Source: Caryophanales bacterium UBA4951 (GTDB lineage: Bacteria > Bacillota_I > Bacilli_A > RFN20 > CAG-826). From it: a stretch of 12,715 bases of DNA. Numbering within the stretch: the first letter of the stretch is position 1; each line of letters opens with the position of its first letter. The DNA is taken from contig DHAP01000048.1 of assembly GCA_002397465.1 (NCBI GenBank), positions 1 to 12,715 on the forward strand, read 5' to 3'. The position numbers were made by a program, and so were the translations under genes. This document shows positions 6,931 through 12,715 of the stretch, piece after piece. The notes below the pieces were generated by a model. That model was not told the origin of the DNA. It worked only from the letters and a program-made list of their open reading frames with translations, and made no database searches.

Positions 6931-8400
6931 ATGGCTTGCACTACATTACTTGTCGGCAAAAAGGCCAGCTACGATGGTTCGACCATAATCGCCAGGAACG
7001 ATGATTCCGGAAGCGGAAGCTTCACCACGAAGAAAATGGTGGTGGTGAATCCCAAGGAACAAGTCCGCAAATACCGTTCCACCATCTCCCATGTGGAGAT
7101 TGAGCTTCCAGACAATCCCCTCAGATACACCTCAATGCCAAACGTCGACTTGAAGGAAGGCGTCTGGGCCGCGAGCGGCATCAACTCGGAGAACGTCGCG
7201 ATGACGGCGACCGAGACCATCACCTCAAACCCCAGGGTGCTCGGGGCTGACCCTTATGTGGTCAGAGTGCCCGCCAAAGGCAAAGAAAAAGAGGTCATGG
7301 GCGGGATTGGCGAAGAGGACCTTGTCCTCATCACGCTTCCATACATCCACTCGGCGAGAGAAGGCGTCATCAGGCTTGGCTCCCTATTAGAGAAATATGG
7401 GACGTATGAGCCAAATGGCATCGCCTTCAGCGACAAGGATGAAATCTGGTGGCTGGAGTCCATCGGAGGCCACAACTGGATCGCGAGAAGAGTGAAGGAT
7501 GACGAGTATGTCGTCATGCCGAATCAGTTCGGACTCGACAGGTTTGACTTTGCCGACGCCTATGGGGCTCAAAAAGAGAACCTTTGCTCCAAAGGGCTCA
7601 AAGAGCTCGTGAAGAACAACCATCTGGCTTTGGATTTATCGGATGGTTTCAATCCTCGTTTGGCTTTTGGCTCCCACGATGACTCTGACCATGTCTACAA
7701 CACCCCGCGTGCCTGGTACATGGAAAGATACTTCAACCCCAGGACTTATGACTGGGATGGCCCAGAAGCGGACTACACCCCCGAAAGCGATGACATCCCG
7801 TGGTCATTGAAGCCTGAACGCAAGATAACCATAGAAGAAGTCAAATACATTCTTTCATCTCATTTCCAGGGGACCAAATACGACCCCTATGGCAAAATCG
7901 ACTATCCAGAGAAGGGGATGTATCGTCCGATCGGCATCAGCAGGACCTCCTTCCTTTCGATATCCCAGATCAGGGGATACCTAAATAAAGAGATCGCCGC
8001 GCTTGAATGGGTGAGCTTTGGCTCGAACGCCTTCAATGCCAGCTTGCCGATCTACACCAATGTCACGACGATTCCTTCTTATCTATCTAAGACAAGCAAG
8101 GAAGTCTCAACCTCCTCGTTCTACTGGGCCAATAGGCTCATCGGCGCTTTAGCGGATGCGCACTTCAACAAGACAGCGCTCCTTATCGAAAGATACCAGA
8201 ACTATGTTGCCAACAAGTCCAGGGAGATCATCAATAAGCACGACTCTTCGTATAAAGCAGGGCAGGAGATATCCAACAACGAGAAAGCCAACGAAGAACT
8301 TGCCATCATGGCCCAAAAAGCCACGACAAAGGCTCTTGATGACGTTCTCTATGTCTCCTCGTGTTTGATGAAGAATGGTTACAACCGTTCCGACAACTGA
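6931..8400 (+). CDS. pepD: C69-family dipeptidase (PepD type)
   Basis: A cytosolic N-terminal-nucleophile dipeptidase of broad specificity that splits dipeptides taken up or released by other peptidases. The opening CTTLLVGKKASYDGSTI is the family hallmark. C3 becomes the N-terminal nucleophile once the first two residues are removed, which fixes the start. ARNDD at 21-25 supplies the conserved active-site Arg/Asp region. Further family motifs include DEIWWLESIGGHNW, the DEYVVMPNQF strand, YDWDGPEADYTPES, and PERKITIEEVKYILSSHFQGTKYDPYG. At 489 residues it is slightly longer than Lactobacillus PepD. The ribosome site AAAGGAG (6911-6917) lies inside the preceding gene, about 13 bases from the ATG, so translation is probably coupled to that gene. 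Confidence 0.95.
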   Translation: MACTTLLVGKKASYDGSTIIARNDDSGSGSFTTKKMVVVNPKEQVRKYRSTISHVEIELPDNPLRYTSMPNVDLKEGVWAASGINSENVAMTATETITSNPRVLGADPYVVRVPAKGKEKEVMGGIGEEDLVLITLPYIHSAREGVIRLGSLLEKYGTYEPNGIAFSDKDEIWWLESIGGHNWIARRVKDDEYVVMPNQFGLDRFDFADAYGAQKENLCSKGLKELVKNNHLALDLSDGFNPRLAFGSHDDSDHVYNTPRAWYMERYFNPRTYDWDGPEADYTPESDDIPWSLKPERKITIEEVKYILSSHFQGTKYDPYGKIDYPEKGMYRPIGISRTSFLSISQIRGYLNKEIAALEWVSFGSNAFNASLPIYTNVTTIPSYLSKTSKEVSTSSFYWANRLIGALADAHFNKTALLIERYQNYVANKSREIINKHDSSYKAGQEISNNEKANEELAIMAQKATTKALDDVLYVSSCLMKNGYNRSDN

Positions 8401-8424
8401 GCTTCTATAGATACCCATAAAGAA

Positions 8425-8456
8425 AAGCGGCCTTCACGATGAATGAAGACCGCTTC
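8425..8456. terminator. Bidirectional terminator between convergent genes
   Basis: AAGCGG (8425-8430) pairs with CCGCTT (8450-8455). After one C-A mismatch, CTTCA pairs with TGAAG around a seven-base loop. On the plus strand the tail is TTCTTTT. On the minus strand it reads TTTTCTTT. It serves the dipeptidase operon (plus) and the secreted protein gene ending at 8474 (minus). Confidence 0.85.
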
Positions 8457-8473
8457 TTTTGTTGCTGATGAGA

Positions 8474-10087
8474 CTAGGCTGTTTTGCCCTTGGCGTATGT
8501 GTCTATGGCGGAAGTCGCATCGTTATGGTTTGGCGAATAAACCACTTTGTTGCTGCTTCCACTGACTGTGTTCAAAGTCAGATAAGTGTTTATCATGGTG
8601 CGGATGTAATTAGTGCTGGTTTCTTCGACTCCGTTATAGGTATAGTCTGTGCCGAACACCATAGGGGCAAGCTGACTGTCAGCCACCCAAGCCAAGTTAT
8701 TCTCGATGGTGCCGCCAGTGAAGTTGTATTTATAGGCATTAACATCTTCTGATGAGTAGTCTGCATCTGGATAAGTTTCAGAGTAGAAACCGATTCTTTC
8801 GCCATGGATCGTTCCGCCATAGATGTTTATGTCCGCTCTAGTGCAATAACTAGCTCCAGCAGTGGCCGAATAGGTTGTTGGGTTTTGAATCCATATCCCT
8901 GTGCGCCCAGACCAGACGTTTCCGGAAATCATATTGAATACGGCAGGATATACATTGGAATTCGCGAAGAGACGGATGGCTCCGTAATAATCGCTCTTGA
9001 CCAAAGCATTTTCTCCGTTGATAGATAAACTTGCGCAAGTCGAGCCCGTCAAAACGTCGACAGCGTATTGAAGTGCTCCTGCAGGGCCGGAAGCTTTGTT
9101 AGTTTGTGTAGTGTTTTCCACAGTTCCATTCAATACCGTGAGGCTACCATTGACGCTGATTGTCGGGCTGCAATACAGTCCGCCGGTCCAATTTGTCGAA
9201 TCATCTCCGTTAAAGACGATTTTGCCTGTATGCCCAGTTGAAGTGTTATCAATCGTAAGCGAAGCGTTGCTGCTGACCAATATGCCATAGACACCTTTGC
9301 CCATATTCACATATGTATGTCCAGACCCATATTTGTAACTAATGGTGTGTCCGTTTAAATCAATGTAAGTTTTGACGCCAGCCGGAACGTAACTGAAACG
9401 ATAATAGTCCGCGCCAACATAATTTGTGTCAGAAGTGTCACCAATGGTATCGGTGAAAGACAAATCATTTTCTAGTTTGGCTCTCTTGCCGGTGGTCAAA
9501 GCGGTCTTTAAACTGGCTGCATCAGTTATGGAATAGTAGCCTGTGCTTTCGGCACAAGTATAAGTGCACACAATGCTCTTAAGCTCGATATTATTTTGAG
9601 CGCCCTTCAATTTGAAATAGGACGGCTTGTCGGCATTGTTTTCAAAACTATAGGTAAATGTGTAACCAGTTCCGGTCTTCGGGGCTACCGTAGTGAAGTA
9701 GTCTGAAGAAAAAACTGAATCATCATAGCTGTATCCCATCTCGAATTCGGCCGCTGCAACGGTGGTGACTACCATCGTTTTCAAGCCAGTTATGCGTCCG
9801 TGGATAAAAGAGTCTGAGTTCATCACATTCATGACCCCAGTCTCCGTCGGATCGCGGGCAATCATGTTTCCGCAGTCGAAAGTGACAGCATTACCATAAT
9901 ATGTGTTGAATATGGAAGTCGCTGTCTTTCCTTCTGAAAAACAATGTCCTGAAATATCGATTGAATAAGTGGCTTCCTCGCCAGCCACCTTGTTGGTGAG
10001 CTCTTTCACTGAGCCTATGGCCAATAGACATAAGGCCAAAGATCCAGCTACAGTCAGAGTTGCATAAAGCGACTTTTTGTTTCTCAT
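8474..10087 (-). CDS. Secreted or surface beta-helix-type protein
   Basis: A 537-residue exported protein of unknown function. It opens with MRNKKS and a hydrophobic stretch at about 7-25 (signal peptide or uncleaved anchor; no clear cleavage site). Residues about 40-175 form a beta-rich domain ending IVCTYTC, a pattern seen in surface proteins of uncultured Bacillota. From about 183 (SITDAASLKTAL) the sequence becomes a right-handed beta-helix type: KLENDLSFTD, IDLNGHTISY, LTIDNTSTGH, LTVLNGTVENT, LSINGENALV, FNMISGNV, INIYGGTIHG and YNFTGGTIENN. Such repeats occur in adhesins and pectate-lyase-like proteins, but no catalytic residues stand out. There is no LPXTG motif or other wall anchor at the C-terminus (YAKGKTA). 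Start: ATG at 10087 with ribosome site AAGAGG (complement of 10097-10102). The gene is divergent from the secreted protein at 10598, with which it may share a type. Confidence 0.85.
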   Translation of the reverse strand: MRNKKSLYATLTVAGSLALCLLAIGSVKELTNKVAGEEATYSIDISGHCFSEGKTATSIFNTYYGNAVTFDCGNMIARDPTETGVMNVMNSDSFIHGRITGLKTMVVTTVAAAEFEMGYSYDDSVFSSDYFTTVAPKTGTGYTFTYSFENNADKPSYFKLKGAQNNIELKSIVCTYTCAESTGYYSITDAASLKTALTTGKRAKLENDLSFTDTIGDTSDTNYVGADYYRFSYVPAGVKTYIDLNGHTISYKYGSGHTYVNMGKGVYGILVSSNASLTIDNTSTGHTGKIVFNGDDSTNWTGGLYCSPTISVNGSLTVLNGTVENTTQTNKASGPAGALQYAVDVLTGSTCASLSINGENALVKSDYYGAIRLFANSNVYPAVFNMISGNVWSGRTGIWIQNPTTYSATAGASYCTRADINIYGGTIHGERIGFYSETYPDADYSSEDVNAYKYNFTGGTIENNLAWVADSQLAPMVFGTDYTYNGVEETSTNYIRTMINTYLTLNTVSGSSNKVVYSPNHNDATSAIDTYAKGKTA

Positions 10088-10136
10088 AAAAGTGAACCTC
10101 TTCGAGGATCATGAGTTAGTGCTTACTAAATTAATA

Positions 10137-10165
10137 ACAATATTTTAGCTTTTGAATATTTCCAA
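10137..10165 (-). promoter_or_regulatory. Weak candidate promoter for the beta-helix protein
   Basis: On the minus strand TTGGAA (10165-10160), a 17-base spacer, and TATTGT (10142-10137). Both boxes are only four of six to consensus. The surrounding DNA is AT-rich, so other placements are possible. Confidence 0.3.
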
Positions 10166-10310
10166 TTACTGATTTATCGCAATGAAGGCTCTAAATTTCG
10201 TAATTGTAAAATATGTAAAAGAACCGATTATCATTTTGCTTGGTTTATCTAGTCAAAAATGATTTGCCGATGAAACTATTTTTCAAAGGAATCATGGGGT
10301 GAATGGCAGT

Positions 10311-10354
10311 GGCAAATGTTTAATAATGCGTCCATTATCCCTAACATATTTGCC
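10311..10354. repeat. Imperfect inverted repeat / hairpin
   Basis: GGCAAAT (10311-10317) pairs with ATTTGCC (10348-10354), GTT with AAC, and ATAATG (10323-10328) with CATTAT (10333-10338) around a CGTC loop. Short unpaired segments (TA; CCCT and AT) interrupt the stem. No T run follows, so it is not a simple terminator. Confidence 0.7.
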
Positions 10355-10548
10355 AATCGCTAGATGGCCCGCTCATGGGTATCTAATATATTTTTGGATC
10401 AGCGGACGTGGGTCATTTCAGAATGATCGTGCCAAGCCAATTTGTTTAGAACTTAGGTCGCAAATAAACGGAAGGCCTATCGATTATTCGAACGCTTAAA
10501 GCGGTAAATAACCTTTACAATGTTTGCAAAAATCACCCTTTCGGATGA

Positions 10549-10577
10549 TTGGCTTTCATTCATGGCCTTTCTATTAT
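10549..10577 (+). promoter_or_regulatory. Promoter of the 10598 secreted protein gene
   Basis: TTGGCT (10549-10554), a 17-base spacer, and TATTAT (10572-10577). Transcription would start near 10584, at the edge of the ribosome site AAGAGGA (10584-10590), giving a leader of only about 14 bases. Confidence 0.55.
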
Positions 10578-10597
10578 TACCAAAAGAGGATAATTCT

Positions 10598-11212
10598 ATG
10601 GCAATCTCCAAATCGAGCAAACTCATCATTTCCCTATCATTAGTGGGATGCAGCGCGGCTATTTGCTTTGGCGCTTACGTCGTTTCCAACAAATCGCTTC
10701 AAGTCGATGGAACTGAAACGACGATAGACGTGAGGTTTGATTACACGAACATCCCAGCAAGAGCGGCCGCTGACGAAGAAAGCGTTGTGACCAATTATGG
10801 CTGCCCATATAAGTTTTTCGGAGTTGATTCCACGCCAGGAAGCGCATCGACCAAAAACGTTATCGATGGAACTGGAAAAACTTCGGGGAATCCATTTTTT
10901 TCTTCACCATGGGCCAAGAACCGTTATACCGGTGTGACTTTCGAAGCCCTCGAACGGCCGGCAAATGACGTGGGCACAATTAAGATTTTCGGATATAACG
11001 CCGGTGGCACATGCGTTATCAGCCAGTGGGTTGGCTATGGAAACACCCAGTCTTATACTTTCAGCGAAGAAAATGTCATAAAAATCGTAAAAATCGGTTT
11101 TGAGACCAAACCTAACGAACGCCCATCAGGGCCAAATTCACCGCGTTTACCCTTCATTACGTCTGCTAAGAATAATACTTCTAACGATTTTCTGGAAAAG
11201 GCCGATAATTAA
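10598..11212 (+). CDS. Short secreted or membrane-anchored protein, unknown function
   Basis: A 204-residue exported protein. ATG 10598 is chosen over 10520 because AAGAGGA lies seven bases upstream and a signal sequence (SKSSKLIISLSLVG) starts there. C18 sits in a lipobox-like LVGC, but hydrophobic residues continue (AAICFGAYVV), so an uncleaved anchor is just as likely. The rest is beta-rich with no known motif: TTIDVRFDYTNIPA, then SPWAKNRYTGVTFEALERP, TIKIFGYNAGG and IVKIGFETKP. The start VDGTETTIDV recalls VAGEEATYSIDI in the minus-strand beta-helix protein, hinting that both belong to one exported group. The last 20 or so residues (SAKNNTSNDFLEKADN) look hydrophilic and unstructured and may replace a lost downstream part. 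It ends four bases before the ATPase fragment. Confidence 0.7.
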   Translation: MAISKSSKLIISLSLVGCSAAICFGAYVVSNKSLQVDGTETTIDVRFDYTNIPARAAADEESVVTNYGCPYKFFGVDSTPGSASTKNVIDGTGKTSGNPFFSSPWAKNRYTGVTFEALERPANDVGTIKIFGYNAGGTCVISQWVGYGNTQSYTFSEENVIKIVKIGFETKPNERPSGPNSPRLPFITSAKNNTSNDFLEKADN

Positions 11213-11216
11213 ATAG

Positions 11217-11441
11217 ATGAGCGACGACATCTTTTATGAATGCCCTCGATTGAAGAAAGAGATGGAAAGGGTTTCTGGCTTTCCTCTTTCTTTCATCGTC
11301 GGAGGGACGGGATATGGCAAAAGCGCCTTAGCCCGTCGTTTTCTTTCTTATCATGAAGATAAAAGCCTTTATTTCCTTTTCACCGGCCATGACCTCTCAG
11401 CCCACGTGGAGACGGTCGTTGCTTTAGTATTGAAGAAGTAG
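11217..11441 (+). pseudogene. Truncated STAND/LuxR-type ATPase, N-terminal fragment
   Basis: Seventy-four residues that match the opening of MalT/LuxR-type STAND ATPase regulators: a PRLKKEMERV helix, PLSFIVGGTGYGKSALARRF with the Walker A (GGTGYGKSALA), then LYFLFTGHDLSAHV. Full proteins of this class are usually several hundred residues, with sensor and HTH domains. Here the frame stops soon after the first strand-helix units, and no continuation is visible in the other frames before the AT-rich unit begins. It has no proper ribosome site: the stop of the preceding gene is four bases upstream, so it could be translated by reinitiation. GATAAT at 11204-11209 could alternatively give a leaderless transcript. 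I read it as a gene remnant. A functional small P-loop protein cannot be excluded. Confidence 0.6.
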
Positions 11442-11482
11442 TCCATTGTCCTGTTGGTGGTATATTGGTGACATTGGATATT

Positions 11483-11511
11483 TTGTGAACGTGAGGCTTT
11501 TGCAGTAAAAT
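11483..11511 (+). promoter_or_regulatory. Promoter of the lipoprotein gene
   Basis: TTGTGA (11483-11488), a 17-base spacer, and TAAAAT (11506-11511), with five of six in the -10. Transcription would start near 11518, leaving a leader of about 68 bases, longer than elsewhere in the window. Confidence 0.6.
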
Positions 11512-11585
11512 TTAAGTAAATAAACACCTTAGCCATGAATTTTGGCAAAAGTGCGACGTTGGGAACATATTTGGAGGAAATTGTT

Positions 11586-12677
11586 ATGTCAAAAAAAATT
11601 GCCGGTATCATTGCAAATACATGTGCATCAATTATCTTTATTGTTATGTTATCTTCTTGTGGTGGAAATTATTCAAAAACAATAACTAGAGGCTTTGAGG
11701 TTGAAGAACTTAAGGAAATCAGCCTTACACATTATTCGAAGGAAATGAATTCAACCGAGTCATTATCTGTGGATACGATCATGGATATGGAATATGTCTA
11801 TAGCCAGTTTAAAGCAGAATACGTTAAAGAGAGCTCTATCACAAACTACAAGACCGGCAAAAGTGATTGTCTGGAAATCTATAATGTCAGTTTCAAATTT
11901 CTGAAGACATCAATCTCCGAGTGCAGGATTGATTATTACGTTTATGGTTCTACTGATGGGACGGTTGTTTATCCTGACGGCACCGCTTATTCGTTTTATG
12001 GAAACGCAAAATGCGATACCTATGATGATATCGTGGATTATCTTGATTCTAAAAAAGCAAAATTGTCATCATTGTATTCCTGGGTAGACGACGTCAAACT
12101 TGGCAATATTGAATCTGTCATTAATTATCGTGGCCTTGGCTCAATCTCCCCTTCATATCAGAAATATGCTTTGAATACTTTTTATCAAGCAAATGGCAGT
12201 GAAGATATAGACAAAGCTTACAAGTTCATCAAAGAAGCAGTCGTTAGCAAACAAACCGGTCCATTGTTAAACGGCGTTGGTAGTCAAACGTTAATCTATA
12301 ATTTGAATGATGGAACAGCTCATTCAATCACGCAAATTGCTATGGGTTTCTACGTTGACGACATCTACTATGAATTTGAGAACTTTCCATCTTTCTCAGC
12401 CTACTATGGCAATAGTTTTTTGAAGCATTGTGATTTTGAGGTATTCAAAAATGGTACTGATCTTAATATCAATTATTCCGATTTTAAGAATTTCATCTTT
12501 ACCAGTGAATGCGGAGACTATTCACAAGAAAGCCAATATTCTCCTTATGTCATTAAAAACGGAGATGAAGAAATACATATTATTGACCATAAGACATTTT
12601 ATACTTTGGTCGAAAGTGAAAAAACTATCTATCAATTAATTGGCGAAGATACTCTTGATACTATTTTGAATTGCTGA
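11586..12677 (+). CDS. Predicted lipoprotein of unknown function
   Basis: A 363-residue exported protein. The signal peptide is MSKK followed by a hydrophobic run (about 5-21) and the lipobox LSSC with C25 as the lipidated residue; GGN follows. It should be tethered to the outer face of the cytoplasmic membrane. ATG 11586 is chosen over 11535 because GGAGG lies eight bases upstream and the signal peptide starts there. I recognise no domain in the mature part. It is mixed alpha/beta and rich in Tyr, Ser and Asp, with cysteines near 98, 117, 142, 284, 310 and at the last residue. The gene is visibly AT-richer than 870-8400 and uses A/T-ending codons heavily, unlike the dehydrogenase and dipeptidase genes. 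With its own promoter and terminator it is a self-contained unit, possibly acquired. Confidence 0.8.
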   Translation: MSKKIAGIIANTCASIIFIVMLSSCGGNYSKTITRGFEVEELKEISLTHYSKEMNSTESLSVDTIMDMEYVYSQFKAEYVKESSITNYKTGKSDCLEIYNVSFKFLKTSISECRIDYYVYGSTDGTVVYPDGTAYSFYGNAKCDTYDDIVDYLDSKKAKLSSLYSWVDDVKLGNIESVINYRGLGSISPSYQKYALNTFYQANGSEDIDKAYKFIKEAVVSKQTGPLLNGVGSQTLIYNLNDGTAHSITQIAMGFYVDDIYYEFENFPSFSAYYGNSFLKHCDFEVFKNGTDLNINYSDFKNFIFTSECGDYSQESQYSPYVIKNGDEEIHIIDHKTFYTLVESEKTIYQLIGEDTLDTILNC

Positions 12678-12691
12678 GTATCAATTTTTTT
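12655..12691 (+). terminator. Rho-independent terminator of the lipoprotein gene
   Basis: TTGATACT (12655-12662) pairs perfectly with AGTATCAA (12677-12684) around a 14-base loop and is followed by seven T. The left arm and loop are coding sequence and the stop codon (12675-12677) lies at the loop edge. Confidence 0.8.
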
Positions 12692-12715
12692 ATTCTTTAT
12701 TCAATGCGAAATAAT

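Larger units (their letters stand above)
10088..10597. other. AT-rich intergenic region, possibly a decayed insertion-sequence end
   Basis: About 510 bases with no credible gene. The first 80 or so carry the leader of the minus-strand gene. From about 10250 there are short related elements: GTCAAAAATGATTTGCC (10252-10268) and GGGTCATTTCAGAATGATCG (10410-10429) share the pattern GTCA, ATGAT, GCC. Between them is a hairpin (10311-10354). The GTGGGTCA...ATGATCG form recalls the multiple terminal repeats of IS21-family elements, but no istA or istB remnant is seen. A 66-codon GTG frame at 10299 has no family resemblance. The last 50 bases hold the promoter for the next gene. Confidence 0.35.

Noticed and set aside
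10299..10499. 66-codon GTG frame in the intergenic region
   Set aside because: The translation has no domain or codon bias and runs through the hairpin and repeats.
1..12715. Mycoplasma-like code with TGA as tryptophan
   Set aside because: Several conserved proteins end exactly at TGA, and conserved tryptophans are TGG.
1..12715. CRISPR arrays, tRNA or rRNA genes
   Set aside because: No regularly spaced repeats, cloverleaf-type segments or conserved rRNA stretches were seen.

Overview
The window looks like chromosomal DNA of an uncultured, gut-type Bacillota (low-GC Gram-positive). The C69 dipeptidase, the small YCDCPAC protein, the lipobox lipoprotein and the GGAGG-type ribosome sites all fit this. 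I cannot name the genus. The standard genetic code is used: the disulfide reductase and the dipeptidase end in TGA exactly where their families end, and tryptophans are TGG, so a Mycoplasma-type code is excluded.

Layout. (1) 1-870: the C-terminal half of an ABC-type AAA ATPase of the kind found in defence/accessory loci, followed by what may be the stump of a second gene. (2) 871-3270: a two-gene operon for a class 3 aldehyde dehydrogenase and a Gpr/YghZ-type aldo-keto reductase, closed by a strong terminator. (3) 3338-4707: an RclA/Har-type flavin disulfide reductase (predicted hypothiocyanous acid reductase) with its own terminator. (4) 4740-5496: a soluble glycerophosphodiester phosphodiesterase whose promoter places the start codon at the transcript 5' end, then a terminator. 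(5) 5521-6535: a seven-helix membrane protein with an external BamE-like domain. (6) 6570-8400: a small Cys-motif protein and a C69 dipeptidase, one base apart. (7) 8425-8456: a bidirectional terminator, then a large secreted beta-helix-type protein on the minus strand (8474-10087). (8) 10088-10597: an AT-rich intergenic stretch with hairpins and short repeats that may be the worn end of an insertion sequence. (9) 10598-11441: a short secreted protein and a truncated STAND/LuxR-type ATPase. (10) 11483-12691: a visibly AT-richer lipoprotein unit with its own promoter and terminator.

How the genes fit together. The middle (871-4681) reads as a defence against reactive electrophiles and host oxidants: aldehyde oxidation, aldehyde/ketone reduction and HOSCN reduction lie side by side on one strand. 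The rest of 4740-8400 is lipid headgroup and peptide scavenging plus unknowns. The two ends (1-870 and 8474-12715) are accessory in character: ATPase pieces, surface proteins, gene fragments and a composition shift. Several genes have -10 boxes only 6-20 bases from the start codon, suggesting very short or absent leaders. I did not find a complete, clearly new multi-gene system. The best leads are the leaderless gene starts, the membrane protein with an external BamE-like domain, the oxidant-defence cluster, and the decayed ends.
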